Counted from the first letter of the stretch, positions 23,429-41,654 are shown. The stretch is DNA of 64,000 nt from Utricularia gibba (GCA_002189035.1 CM007990.1:5208001-5272000), one strand, 5' to 3'. Notes: generated from the letters alone by a model not told the origin. A program made the numbers and translations.

Positions 23429-26400
23429 CGAGCAACGCCACGGCGGCGGCGGAAGGTCTGATTTTAGGATCCATTCTTGTGCAGTGTTATCTGAACTGCG
23501 AACTCAGGCATTTGCTTGGTGTAAGGCTGGAATTGTGAAAAGCCCTTTTCAGTTTCTGCTCAGCGAGCACAGTGTGCATCCAATCTTCTTGGTAATTCCA
23601 GGCATTCAGACTTCACCAAAAAAGAAAAGGTGACCAGATGTGGTGCACTACACCCAAGTGGACTGTGGACCCTTCTCTGAAGTATTGGGCCCACAGACCA
23701 CATGCAACATGGGTCGGGCCCACATTAGGCCCCACGTGCGTCGTTTTCTTTTTCGAAATTCATATTATGGTTTTTTTTCAGAAAAATAAGGTTTTCATTT
23801 ATTTTAGTAGTATCAAGTTAATAGTAATAATAATTCAATACATATATATTCATATATATGTATTTTATTTATTTATTTTAAAAAAATAACTATGTAATAA
23901 AATTTAAAACTGTTTAAAGCGTGAACTCGCGTGGGCGCGTGCCCCATAAATCTCCACGACGGACAGCACCACTTCGGAGCATTACGGTCGCCCATCCGAT
24001 GGGCTTGCGCGATACTGAAGTGTCTGGGTGGGAGAGGGCTTCCCGGCAGTTTCCGATGGTCCTCTTTGTTATGAGAAGGCAAGAGAATCTCCATTTTGAT
24101 TTCTGATTGGTTTTCTTGCATCGCCCACTACGTAAGTGTGCTGCTGTTTCAGATTTTGACGATATGGGAACTGGGTTGGTTGGCTTTACATATTGGGATT
24201 TGGAAGGGTTCCTTTTCTCGTGAGAAAGATGCGTATGTGAGAACTGTTTGCGCTGTGATGATAGAATGCCACTCCTCTTGGCTTCACTACGCTGAAGATG
24301 TCATTTTATATCGGTCGCGATGCCTCCATGCTTTCCCTGATTCATAATCTGATGGGTTTGCCCTTATTTTCCCTGCCAAGCTGTGGAAGAGGGTTTGCTC
24401 AGAGACAACAACAGAACTCAACTTCTCGCCGAAAATTGGAAGCATGTCTCCGGTGGTCTACTTTTCAGGTTTGATTAAACAAGAATTTTCTTGTTGGTAA
24501 CGTGTTTTCGTGTATTTGAACCAATCACGATCACCTTTTTTAAAAAAAATATTTCCCGGGTGTTTTACATGAAAGGGCTGGTTTAAGTGTTTCCTTTACG
24601 TAAACTGGCTTCTAGTGGTGATATTTTCTTACGTTGTGGACCACCAATCTGGAGATGTGAATATGTTAACGTTGACTTGATTTTTTGGGTGATAATTTTA
24701 CTTCTTGGAATCAATGTATTCCAGGGCTAGCAGCTCGCGGAGTTAAATTATCTACACCGATCTGGTCCCGTTCTTATGGATGTCGGCTTCTTTGTTTCTT
24801 CTACTCGTGATGTTGTTTGTTTTGCTGAAACCCAGGGGATAAAGCATATATTAGTAAAACTGCCTTGACCCTTGTTTTGCTGTCTTTTGTCTTGGATAGT
24901 TACCCTTGGTTTCATCTAGCTGCACTATGATTTTTTCGCATTTGTTCAATAAGAGCAATTTTATTTGAATAACTTGTGTATTCAACTCATCACCCAGGGG
25001 ACTTTCCATCCTTTCATATTGAAGACGAAGAAGCTTTATGCTTTTCATGTATGGTGCGGAGTGTTGGCCTTCTTAGTTGTAAGTAAGAATAAGTTCTTTA
25101 GGTACGTTGGATTTGCAGCTGGTAACTTGTCCAAAATAATTTTACTGGAAACTCAGGCTTGGCAGTTTCTTCTCATCTTAACATTTTATTCCATCCAACT
25201 TCCCGGTCCTAAAAATCACCGGCGAGCGGTAAAAGAAACATTTGATGCCATGCAACTCTAATGCTTCTTTATCAGTTTAGATTCTGTATAAATTCTACCA
25301 ACACTTTTTTGTTCTTATTTTCATCAACTATGTTTCTGTTGTTCTTCGTGGAGTGCTTTACAGTTTAGGGGATTTGATTTTCTCATCATTCTCTTTGGTT
25401 TTTGTTCTTACTTTGCATAACCATGGAACTTAGAGGTAAATATCCTTTATCCACCTTAGTGCACTCCCATTCTTCCTACATTCAGCTTCGCAATTCTCAT
25501 TATTTATATGGTTTCAAAGCTTTGTAAAAGTCTTCTCCTGGCTCACCGTTGTAATCTATAGTTTCTTTATCATTGCATCACGCAAGCACTAGACTGTCGT
25601 GGTCGCATTGAAAGATATGCTTTGTCCTGGAAAATACTATGTACCTCTCATGATCATGGGATGCTTTTGCCGTTAAGATACGAATAACATGCTGTTTTTT
25701 TCATTCGTCTCATGTCAACTTGAACCATGAAGTGCAGACTACCTGATCGGTCAATATCCCTCGTTCTCCCTGTGGCAGGCAAAACAAATCGATAGAAGAG
25801 TTGTGGAAGCCGGCGGATGGATACTAGATGACTATTATAGGCCGCAAAATGGCAAAATTTTGGAGGATGGAAATCATGTGGGCGAAACTGCACTGAATGA
25901 TTTGTGCAGTTTCTTTTGGTGGAGAATGGAAAGAAGAAATGGGAATTGGGAATCCATGTTCGGTTGTTCGGGTCTGGTCCTACATGCATTTGTGGGGTTG
26001 TCTCCTACTTCAGTGTTCCTCGTGGTTTCTTGTTCGGCATTAATTTGGGTCAAACCTCAATCAATAATGGCGGCCCACGCTCTGTCTCTTCTGTTTCATT
26101 ACAAAAAACCAACCAGACAAGGCTGCAACTTAAAGTGATGAAACTTTTAATGATCCTGGAATAAAAAAACGGTTTCTACAGAGGATGAATTGGTTCTCAA
26201 AGAATGTCATTTCCGTTATCATCCAGTTACACTGTGGATTTCTTGTGAAGAGATGAGACAATCTCTGACAAGACGCTCAATAATAACACTGTTCACCACA
26301 CGAAAGCTGTTTTGTCTTGGTGTGTTCATAAAAAGATCATGTATCATGTAACAGTGTTGGTTAGTTCAAAAGTTTCCCTTTTTTTCCTTGACAAAGCTCG

Positions 26401-26464
26401 TAGTTTCCGGATGCGATTTTTGGGTAACTAAAAGCTCAAAATATCTGTGTTTTGACGCCTGAAA
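23429..26464. promoter_or_regulatory. BSK upstream region: TCP-type motif cluster and probable long spliced 5' leader
   Basis: 23687-23738 carries GGGCCCAC at 23687-23694 and 23716-23723 and GGCCCCACGTG at 23728-23738, typical TCP/bZIP sites. An A/T stretch with ATATATATTCATATATATG follows near 23840. From 23930 to about 24110 the DNA is GC-rich, like a first exon. 24110-26460 is T-rich and intron-like with scattered GT and AG sites. I infer a non-coding first exon near 24 kb and a leader intron of up to 2 kb before the BSK ATG. Short ORFs near 25.9 kb have no similarity I recognise. Another, undetected gene is possible. Confidence 0.35.
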
Positions 26465-28673
<2,209 letters not shown>

Positions 28674-28905
28674 TGGCGTTTTACAAAACTTACCACTTTG
28701 TTGATTCACTTACTGTGGATTAAGAAATCTTGGATGCTTCACAAAGCCGGGCAATGATCACTGGTTATATCCTCTGCGGTGTACAGTTTGTTTAATCACC
28801 ATGCCTTTTGAGCCTTACATCCGATGCTGTCTCTCTAGTACGGTGAAGAACATAAAGGAAACTAGCTGAATGAGATTTAAATCATGGAAAAAAGGTGGGG
28901 GTCGC

Positions 28906-29584
28906 TTACAAGCTCCCCATCATCTTCTCGGATATGTTGAACCGAAAAAGCCACGAAATCACCAGAAAAAATATCATAAAACCCAGAAGAAAATTCAGAA
29001 ACCTCCGGACAAAACTCTGAGTCTCCAGCGCTGTCGCCGCCGTGGGAGCGAATAAAGTATGAGGTGCAGCTGCGGGTTGCTGGCCAGATTCTTCGCAGAC
29101 GACGACATTTCTCGCCACAGCATTGCAGATTTCGCAAGTCCTGAAAAAATCATTACCAGTGAACAACAACGAACTCCAGCTGAGATTCGCGAAAACAATT
29201 GCTTTAGAATAGATGTTCTTTTTACTTGTTTCCTTTGATTTTGAACCAAGTTTCAGCACATTGTTTGTGGGCGGAACCCAAATCATCTTTACAAGAACAC
29301 CCCAGTTCAATAGCAACCCCAGAACCAGAACCAGGGCTACAGGTCACCAAACTCAAATGACAAATCCTGCAAATTCTTTCAATCTTTTGCATCTCCACCA
29401 TTTTCGCTGCCACTGGATCGCTAAACAATCCTCCAGACTCCAAATCCCTCTCTTCCGAACTGCAACCGCAATCTCCATCGGCTACGGAGTAGAAATGTGA
29501 ACTGCAAGAACCCCCATCTTCCTCGGAGAAACATGCATTTCCCTCCTCAGTCGCACAGCCGCACCCAAAATCTCTGTCAGCCAT
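28906..29584 (-). CDS. RINGv (RING-CH, MARCH-type) membrane E3 ubiquitin ligase
   Basis: Probable membrane-bound ubiquitin ligase. Exons 29226-29584 and 28906-29140 join in phase to 197 aa. The first 60 residues are Cys/Ser/Glu-rich. The C4HC3 RINGv finger spans about residues 70-128: ICRICHL, GCSCKDDLGSAHKQCAETW, then CEIC across the exon junction. Near the C-terminus there is one hydrophobic segment, FLNFLLGFMIFFLVISWLF, likely a membrane anchor. Two-exon plant RINGv proteins of this size form a small uncharacterised group. It overlaps no neighbour; its 3' end faces the BSK 3' end 232 bases away, so the genes converge. Substrates unknown. Confidence 0.9.
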
Positions 29585-30155
29585 TTCTGCTGTAGCCCAC
29601 TACAAAACCCCGGTCTATGATTCAGTCTCTCATATCCTCATACATACTCGCGGAATAAAAATATTTCAAGTAGCAAAAGTTCATGGAAAAGGGGATTAGG
29701 TTGGCATTCAGGAACAACCCTGATGCCTGGAGCTCTACTTGTTGTGATTCTGCTGCACCTTTTCGGTAACCTGCCCACCAAAGAACACAAAAAAGGAAAA
29801 TGAGTGAAAGTGTAGCAGTTATGGATTTCTGGGAAGTGGAGTGGATAAACGAGACGAAGAGTTAGTTGAAAGAGCACTGCATGGTGCCTGCTAATCCTTC
29901 GATCCAGGACCAATTCAACATGTTAGTGTCAGGACTGGGCACAAGGGCGGTTCACTTTTTCTGCCACAACATCAGCTCATCTTTCAAGAAATCATTTTTA
30001 AGGCATTGGTTCGGATAAAAAGGAAGATGTGTAAATTAAACAGATCTCTATTTCTATTTCGGCCATTGAACTAATGCAAAGGCTGCATCGGAATCTAAAC
30101 ATTCCCTGCCGTTTTTGCACAGGCAGCTAAGGAGACCAACAACCGGAGACGAACG
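29585..30155. other. Spacer between RINGv and MYB genes
   Basis: About 570 bases hold the RINGv promoter (minus strand) and the MYB 3'UTR. No motif, repeat or extra gene stands out. Confidence 0.35.
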
Positions 30156-31404
30156 CTACAATGAAACACGCGCTGCGACCTCCGAGTCTGATCGGGTGAT
30201 GCTGTCTAATCCACTTCTTGCCCAAGCAACACTACTTATGTCTGCTGCTAATGCGGCTAGTTCATGGCAACTGAAGGGTGGAGATTCGGCATAGTCAGAA
30301 AACTCAGGACCAAGCAGCGAGCCTGCTGGGGATGCCTCATTCGGAGTTCTACAGCACCCATGACCACAATGGATAGGAACCAGTCGATCCCGATTCACTT
30401 CTTCAAGCAATCTGCAGATTCCTAAATTGATATTCGATATTTGGGGCGAAGATGACGAGCAGGTGGCGATTAGAGGGGGTGGAATAGCCTTAGCAGAGCC
30501 ACTGATTGGATTGTATACGCTGAAGGCACTAACTCGAGGAACCGGATGAGATATGGTATGCTGCCCGGATGATTCCTCGATGACTATATCCTTCTCTTGT
30601 TCCACCAAAGCGACATGATTTTCTTCAACAGACTTGAAAGAACCAGCTTCTCCATAAGATGGAGTTTCTTCAGAAGTTGGCCTTGGTTGTTCACTGCCTG
30701 CACCATCTTCCATGGCAGTCCTGGTTTCCAACTTGGGCTTCAGAAAATCCCCACATCGGCGTCTTAATGTTGAATTCCAATGGTTCTTGATAGCGTTGTC
30801 TGTTCTTCCTGGAAATAGCCTCGCAATCGAGGCCCATTTATTTCCATGAATAGCGTGAGCTTCGATTATCATCCGATCTTCTTCCTCTGAAAAATGTTCA
30901 ACACCCACCATATACTGAGAGCACACACAAAGTAAACACAAGCAAGATACAATGTAATGTACTAATATTTGACATGATTCACATTCCCTCACACTAAGCT
31001 ACCAATCAAGCATGCACAACAGGTCTAATACAATGGCTATGAGTTAATCTGTAACATGATCTTCGAATCCACAGAAAAATGAGCACAAATATCAATACAC
31101 TAAACACTTAACCAACCGAATTTATACGTTCGACAAATTAAAGGTTACCCGTAAATGGCTTTCGTTTAACCGAAGGATCGAGCTGATTACACCACCGGAG
31201 GCGGCAGGATTTTCCCGACCTGCCGGGAATTCCACGGGCAATGAGACTCCAATTCCGAGGCCCAAAATTGCTCACGAGTTGACTCAACAACGCGTCCTCA
31301 TCCGGTGACCATGGTCCTTTAACTCGGTCGTGAGCTCTTTTATTCATTGGGGCACGGCCGCCGATCACCACCGGCGCGCCATGTTCCTTCGATTCCATTT
31401 CCAT
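30156..31404 (-). CDS. R2R3-MYB transcription factor (MYB1/MYB25/MYB109-like)
   Basis: Nuclear DNA-binding regulator. Exons 31149-31404 and 30156-30886 join in phase to 328 aa. R2 spans about residues 27-75 ([41 protein letters not shown]). R3 spans about 80-128, with the first Trp replaced by Phe (KRKPFT) as usual in plants; the exon junction falls right after this Thr, then [20 protein letters not shown] and [11 protein letters not shown]. The wording [14 protein letters not shown]...[11 protein letters not shown] is typical of the MYB1/MYB25/MYB109 group, linked to stress and ABA responses in Arabidopsis (from memory). The C-terminal 200 residues are divergent, as normal. Exact orthology cannot be decided. 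Confidence 0.92.
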
Positions 31405-31784
31405 CCAATATTTTTGACTCTTTGAAGACTACGACTGCAACAGTTGGCAGTTGATGGAAATTCACTAGGGTTAAGGCGAAGAGTTGCTAGCGTAGCGAAT
31501 AACGACCGACTTTAGGGCCAAAACGACGCCGTATATTATTGTGGACAGAGCTGGGCTGGGTAAGCCCATTAGCAAATAGTAGAAACTTACAATCTTACTG
31601 GAAACCAACCACGGACCACCACGTGGAGAGATCTCGCCCATTCGTGAAGTTTATTCCGCGTCAGGTTGATCCCACGGTCCGTATTGCTCTGCTCCTGTCA
31701 GTCCAACGCCTCTCCCTTGTACATACAGATGACGCTCCTTGATCACGATCGTCAGCTCCAGAGCACGGCGCCATCCTCGACACT
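31405..31784. promoter_or_regulatory. MYB upstream region
   Basis: Contains the MYB promoter on the minus strand, with AGCTGGGCTGGG and TAAGCCCA motifs at about 31550-31567 and an AACGACGCCGTAT stretch near 31522. The part from 31620 on may be the decayed upstream part of the SOUL pseudogene. Confidence 0.3.
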
Positions 31785-32338
31785 CTCAAAGTGACCCTGA
31801 TACTCGGTAAAGTCAAGGTTGAAACGCCCAAATACGAGGTTCGATCAAACCTTTTTGTTAGAATGTAATCCGGAAGTGTCCGCCGGCGGTGATCGCGGGA
31901 GTTACATACGATCCCGCCGACTTTAAATCCGGCAAAGACGGCGGATTCACTCTCTTCGACGATTACATTGGTGCCTTCAGGAAGGAGAAGAATATAAAAC
32001 CCGAGCCCGTTGCCATGACGGCTCGCTGCCGACGAAGACCTCGGAGAATGTAGCGATGACGTTGCCGGTGGACCGGTGGCTACGAAGGACGGAAGAGAAC
32101 TGATGAAGACAACTTTTGTATTGCCGCCAAATTACACAACGGCTGCGACTGCGCATATGCCGCTAGATGGTAGAGTGCTGATTAGGGAAGAGGAGGCGAA
32201 GAAGTACGCGGCGGAGAGGTTCAGTGTGGTGGCGCGTGAGTACGTGATTGCTGAGAAGGGAAAGACGCTTAGGACATATTTGGAAGGAGATTTTGTCACT
32301 TGTTTTGGATGTGTTGCACGAATGATCCAAGTCAGATG
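31785..32338 (+). pseudogene. SOUL/heme-binding family pseudogene
   Basis: SOUL proteins are small heme-binding proteins. Pieces of one are recognisable in three frames: LGKVKVETPKYE (about 31803-31838), then CPPAVIAGVTYDPADF and GKDGGFTLFDDYIGAF with PEPVAMTA (31877-32020), then TKTSENVAMTLPVD, and finally KDGRELMKTTFVLPP and DGRVLIREEEAKKYAAERF (32076-32230). The core EPVAMTA matches the family's EKIAMTAP. Frame breaks occur near 31840, 32021 and 32070, no start codon is found upstream, and the family's usual end (PPWTLP...NEV) is replaced by unrelated residues before a stop at 32337-32339. The breaks are not in long homopolymers, so I read it as a true relic, though some could be sequence errors. 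Confidence 0.75.
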
Positions 32339-32464
32339 AACTCTATATAGGCTTCGTATAGGTCCAGATAGCGCAATGTACAAACCTTGTCAGCCCAGGA
32401 ACAGCCTCTCTGCACACACAGTTTCTTGGTTCTTTCTTTTCACAAAAACCTTGTGTGTTACGTA

Positions 32465-35158
32465 TTATTGTGAAGCAACAGCTACCCTCTGTGGCCTTCT
32501 TACACCAAGAAGCTGTTCTTTCTTCTTCTTCTGCTGCTGCTGTCTGTCACACACACAGCCAGGGTAAGGATTCGCGTAGAAATTCTCCTCTAGTCTTGGC
32601 ACATGCCCTGCTTTTCTTTGATACGGTGCACCAGTTCTGTTGTGGTGCAACTGCTTCACCTTCGAAGCCAACTCTTCCCACGAAATCGCGCCGTCATCGA
32701 ATGAGTCGATCAGGCGAACGAAGTTGAACCTGCAACCATCACACCATGATCCTTATTCCTGGAAATCATGCTGTTTTCTGTGCTTATCTGTGTATGAACA
32801 TACCGGTCTGGGTTGATTGTCCGTTTGAATCCCTCGAACCGCCGATGCCCCTGAACCGCTTTGGCCATGTTGCCATCGTAGGTGTAGAAGAAGACATCGC
32901 TATCCAGTGCTACAATGTGGTCCAAGGCAGCCAGGCGGTTTTGGTACCTGAGGAAAGGCTCCAACTCCAGTGCAGTTGCAAGTGTGGAATGGGAGAACAC
33001 ATTCGGATACTCCTGTCGGAGCCCGTCGATGCTGTTTCGGCCGTAGATTTCACCGGCGACGATGTAGATCTTCGTAGATTTCGGGTACTCCATGGCCTTG
33101 AGGAACAGAGCGGCCTCTCTGGGAGACATGGGGCATCCTCCCTGCAACCTTTTTTCTCTGCTATCGATCGCTTTTTCCTTCCAATGTTTCACTTTGTACC
33201 TCATTTCACGAAGCTCCCTGATCTCAGTAGCAGTCAAGTTATGGTCGCAGCCAGTGAACGCAAGCATATCCTTTTCATACCTGATTGAAGTTTTCGAGCT
33301 GGGATAAGTTTCTCAACAGATGAAACCACTGGTGTATAGCTGATAGTACCTCAGGTGGAGAGCAATGTAAGGTTCCCCGTCACCTCTCAACCTCTCAACT
33401 AATCTCTTGCCCAGCTCTTCGATCTCCGGCGTGTAGCGAAGAGCTTCGTAATTCGCGCGACACCTCAACTTTTGGATAGACGGCGCAAGTGCGTTGTTCG
33501 CGAGACGTGAATCTGTGTGTGTGAATTTGATCACCTTGTGCTTCTTCAGCAAAGGAAGAATCTCATGTCGGTAGTAACTGGCCTGTGTAGCAAAGAATCA
33601 AACTTGCAACAGCGAAACAATACCCAGAAAATATTGGTAGAAGATCTGCGAAAGCAACACCTTAGACCAAGAGACGGGTGCTTTGACGAAGGGTTTCATC
33701 GACGAGAACTCTGGAGGCAACTTCTCGGTGATCTTGATGTCGCTCTTCAGAACATGAATGAAATGTCTCCAATCAAAGATATCCTTGAAATCACTGGTGA
33801 AACGACAGAGTTGTGTAAGATGTAAGAGAACACAGAGGCTCTGGATCATTTGAAAGATAACCTTGGATCAGTCCAGAAGCTCTCATGATCAAGAGATGGT
33901 AGAACCAGAGTGGCGTTCATAATCTTTGCTACTGCAACCATATCGCATATCTGAGAGTAAAGAGAAAAAAACCCAGATGCTAGACGAGTGGAATTGATCA
34001 AAATCGCCACATACTATCAGGAAAGAACCTCGCTTACCCCTGTTCTCATTTGATTCAGTCCTCCATTAGCATGAACTAGAAGATAGCCATTGCTTACATA
34101 TTCAGCATCTGCGGACGTTGCAAAGTGGTTTCACTTGTACAAAATTTAACACGAAACGATCACTTGAGAAGGAAGTTCTCTGTTTACCCATTCTGTTTCC
34201 CTTCCGAGCAATGCATTTGTAGAAGTTATCACTGTTGGGTTTCATCCATAACTCCGAAACCTCCTAAAAGAAAATCCCAGGAATCAGAACGGAAACAGAA
34301 AAAGCCCCTGATATCTCTTTTTTTTACTGTATTTTTCCGGCGGTAACTGCAACAAAATGGACGTGGACTACTGGTCTGGGGAAAGTCGCAGAAGAAAACT
34401 AAAATATAGTGGAAATTTCAACCCCATCGTAGAAGTCCACGCCCACTAACACCTCGTGGGAAATTGAGAAACTGAAAATTAATGCAATTAATGAACAGAG
34501 AATTCATCTCTTCTTTCCCAGCTCCAACCATTTTTTCAATCATGAAATTCTGAACAAAAAAGTAGGTTGAATTTCAACTCACCGGAAACTGCGTCATCTT
34601 CCGTATCAGCGGAGCAACGGGGGTAGAAGGTTCTGAATTGGAAAGCGCCTTCTGCGCCATGGAAAAGAAGTTGTAATTGAAACTGTGTATGAACATAATC
34701 TCGTTCTCCCTTCCGGCGATTCTTTTCCCGACGACGTCGGGTTTGGGACATTTACGACCGCCATGAATCAAAAAAGAGAATTTAAAAACCGCCGAAACCA
34801 CCAGCATCAACAGAAGAAACGTGAACAGGGAACGCTCCACGTTTTTCCTCAACGAATTTGTACCCCACGACGCGTTCACCCAACATCTCTCCACCCACAC
34901 AACCCAATTATCCGGTATCCTTTTTCGCGTAAAAGGATACCTCGTGACGGCGAAAAGGTGAAGATTGTGACTACATTCGATGTCCCGGAACGTTGCCTCT
35001 TCACCCTCCAACACCATCGGCGCGTGCTCCCCTGACTTCTCCTCGTCGCTCAACTCCGCCGCCCTGCGGCGGTAATGGGCCGTCGTCGTCAGCATTTGGG
35101 CCACCGAATGTATCGGCGATTCTCCGTTCGGCATGCGCTCTGTAGACGGTACATACAT
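32465..35158 (-). CDS. Plant O-fucosyltransferase family protein (type II Golgi membrane)
   Basis: Predicted Golgi glycosyltransferase of the plant O-fucosyltransferase family, possibly acting in cell-wall or glycoprotein glycosylation. Eight exons join in phase: 34583-35158, 34188-34263, 34038-34108, 33862-33950, 33661-33793, 33350-33582, 32804-33280, 32465-32729; 639 aa. An in-frame ATG at 35134 ([10 protein letters not shown]) is an alternative start. A single hydrophobic segment ([18 protein letters not shown]) near residue 110 is the type II anchor. The lumenal part has [61 protein letters not shown] and [11 protein letters not shown], all family signatures. From memory its position next to RINGv and HAKAI genes resembles FRIABLE1 (At5g01100), a cell-adhesion gene; orthology is only inferred. 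Confidence 0.93.
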
Positions 35159-38648
<3,490 letters not shown>

Positions 38649-40065
38649 GGTAAAAATCCTGAAACTTACCTACTAGAGATTCCAAATTTTAAGCTTTATA
38701 CCCGGTGGTTGTGCTGCCCTACGGTTGGTTACGGTGTTTTTTTTTTTCGGTTTTGCATATTAAAGATTCATTCCAGCCTATGGTGAATCGAATTCTCAAG
38801 TCCGGTGATCTTGACCACCTTTATGGTGCATAGTGACATTCCAATAGCATGCTTTTTATTCAATGCCGATTATGGCCAATCCCCAATTGAGTTTTCGTTG
38901 GTTAACCTTTCTATGATGACTCGCCTCTTCTATGTTCAGTCATTCTTATGGTTGTTGCCGGTGAAAGATCCTAAAGCCCATTTTCTATTAGTGGAGAAAA
39001 CCTACTATGTTACCTTCATTCTGATCACAACCACACATCTGTTTCTTGCATCCCGTTCTCATTGCATGCTAAAATGGAACCAAATGAGTTCGGTGCATAT
39101 GCGTGCACATGGAACACAGCTGAGTCTTTATCTTCCATCCGATCCTCTGCTGAAATGCAGCTTCCTGTTTGCTTGTTTTGCAGAGATGCGGCAATGGGGC
39201 AGTCCTGGTGATCTGCTGCGGCGCCTCGTTGGCTTGTTTCTTTGATTTGTGAACCGTGTTTGTGATATGCTTCTTTCGTCTCTGGACGCATGCTTTCATT
39301 TCCAAGCCTTGATCCATACATTCAGATTGCCTTCGACCCACGCATTCACAAAGAAACGTGATTTTTCTTAAAAGTTGAAAAACAAAACCTTTTCATATCA
39401 TCTTCAATCTCGTAGAAATTTTAGATTTTTTTAAATAAAATATTTTCGAAAAATTTATAAAGTTTGTTCTTTTTTATAAAAAAATGTATTCGAAATTTTC
39501 TGAGGTTTGGGTTGGGTGTATAAGATGGCTCAATTCATAACAGCCCAATTAGACAATATAGGCCCACTAGAAGGTGTCCGGCCCAATTCGTTGCGGCATT
39601 AATCTCTCTCTCTCTATTTACTATTAGATGCGGCAAAATCTCCACGGTGTGTTGTGTTCTTGTGTAATCGTATCTTTAGGGTTTTGTGCTATTCGCAACT
39701 GCTCGAACTTTCCGGTAATGCATTTTCGTTGCTTATAGTTTTTCTCCTTTTTTATTTTGTGGATGTATGCTCTTTTGTATGCATACATGAATGTGAATTT
39801 TTAGTGTGCGCGGAGAATTTCCCTGTGTTTTTCTGATTTGTCGGTTTATATTTTCGTTGATTTCTTCGCGGGATGATTAATTTGTAGTGGGTTATAAAAT
39901 TATAGATTAAGGTTTCGTTGATTTCTGTAATGATCTGTGGCTTTATGCCACTGTTACCAGTTTACGTGAACCAGGTGTTTGTGTGTGTGTGCGTGTGTTG
40001 ATTGTATTTTCCGGGATATCTTGGATCAATTGTTTCATAATAGTTTAGTTTTTTTTCAGAGGAAG
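38649..40065. promoter_or_regulatory. Spacer and HAKAI promoter/5' leader
   Basis: 38649-39350 follows the ribosomal gene and is partly transcribed 3' sequence; a 146-codon open frame in it has no similarity I know. Upstream of HAKAI there are site II motifs AGCCCA (39542-39547) and GGCCCA (39561-39566, 39580-39585) and a telo-box TAGGGTTTT (39677-39684). A donor (CCG|GTAATG) at 39716 and an acceptor (TTTTTTTTCAG) ending at 40059 indicate a 5'UTR intron of about 345 bases, seven bases before the ATG region. Confidence 0.5.
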
Positions 40066-41654
40066 ATGCTGCAGATTCGGCTAAGCAAGCCGGCCACAGA
40101 TGCTGGTGGGAGTGTTAAACCTGGGCCCACGGAGTCAGTCAATGTTGCATGCCCAGGTCATCTTGTCTTAGCGGACCTTCCTGTGGCGAAGAGTTTAGGT
40201 ACACCGTTTTCCGGTGCTGTTGTTAAAAATGTTGGCCGAAGATCACGTCGGCAGCTTGGAGAACGTGTACATATCTGTGTGCAGTGTGAATTTCCTATTG
40301 CTATTTATGGCCGTCTGGTAATGCTTCATGTCTTTCTGCAGTATTTATCGTTCGAATTTTATAGCATTTCGTTTTTTGTAACAGTCTCTTGTTCTTGCAG
40401 AGTCCCTGTGAACATGCCTTCTGTCTGGACTGTGCCAGGAGTGACTTTGTGTGCTACCTGTAAGGCGCATTTGCTTCTTTATTCATTGGTCAGATGCTAT
40501 CTGTTGCCAAATCTAACTCATTGTTGTTTTTGTCTGGTCCTTGAAATTTACAGCTGCCATGAGCGCATTCAAAAGATCCAGACGATCAAAATGATGGAGG
40601 GACTCTTCATCTGTGCAGCCCTCACTGTCTCAAGTCTTTTTTAAAGAAGAGTGATTTTGAGTTTCATATTAATGAGAAGCATTCTGATCTTCTTCGCCAT
40701 GGTAAGGAAAAAGAAGGAAATGATTTTGAGGCTACCAGCTCCAGGAAACTTTCGGCTTCTGATTCTACTGTGCAAACACCTGCAAGATCAGTTTTTTCTC
40801 CTGGCTCAAAGTCCCAGAATCAAGATTATGACGAGAAATCACAGCGTGCCCAGGTTATTGAGCAGCAAAATCCTAGATCATCCTTGCAAATAAAACCGTC
40901 ACAACCCTTTTCTACACAGTTTCCAAATCATCCATATGCGCAACACCCTGACATCAATCAGTACCAAGTCCCTGATAGAGCAACTTACGGGAGTTTCCCT
41001 CCGCAAAGTTTTGGTCCCAACAGTGGTACGCAATTTGGTTCAAGTCAGATTTTTTCCCCTTATACATGGGATTCCAAAATGTGTTTCTTGATCTAATGAC
41101 CGATTTCTTCTGTACCAGTTAATCAAAATCCAACGGTGCCACCACATCAATATCCTTATGGTCTGTATTCATCTGATGTCGCACAACATTATGGTGGAGC
41201 TCCGCATGACTTGTCGAGGTCTGATTCTGCAACTGAGGCTGCACAGGGACAGGGTCCTTTGTCAAGTTACCAGCATGGCCCTTCTGGACACAGAATGAAT
41301 GTTGCACAAAACTATCCTCAGAATTGGAACTTAGGACCTACTTCGAAGGGTTTGGAACCACCTCTGGCTTCTCAAAGTGCCAATACCCTGCCTTTTGATC
41401 CACAAGGAAAAGGATTTTTCGCAATGGATTATGCACAAAATATGGAGGCCAGGCAAGGTGGAAGGACTGTAGATCCACGGGATGGAAATAGAGTACACCC
41501 CTTGTCTCGTCACCCGTTACCTTCTCTGCCGCAGCCCTACTTGGTACAAACTCAACGTGGTAGATCATTCCCTAGTGACGGAAGTCATGATGCGCCTCCA
41601 GGCTTTGGATGGCAGCCTGAAAGACGTGATAGCTTTGGACATGAACTGGACTGA
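40066..41654 (+). CDS. HAKAI: E3 ubiquitin ligase HAKAI homolog (m6A writer complex), one frame break
   Basis: RING E3 that in plants and animals belongs to the complex adding N6-methyladenosine to mRNA. Exons 40066-40317, 40401-40459, 40554-41037 and 41119-41654; expected 443 aa. Residues about 72-125 form the RING and adjoining C2H2 (HYB) domain: ICVQCEFPIAIYGRL, SPCEHAFCLDCARSDFVC, YLCHERIQKIQTIKM, FICAAPHCLKSFLKKS, FHINEKHSDLL. The rest is a Gln/Pro/Ser-rich tail ending RRDSFGHELD. In exon 3 the C run at 40619-40621 is one base short: the text reads AALTVSS and stops, but one more C restores AAPHCLKSF and the downstream frame. The tail from there on is open to the natural stop. Probably a sequence error. 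Identification rests on the distinctive RING order and tail. Confidence 0.93.

Noticed and set aside
32746-33288. 180-codon plus-strand frame
   Set aside because: Antisense shadow of the long O-fucosyltransferase exon 32804-33280.
38805-39245. 146-codon open frame downstream of eL33
   Set aside because: No family motif, no splice structure, starts in the 3' region of a ribosomal gene; antisense frames are equally open.
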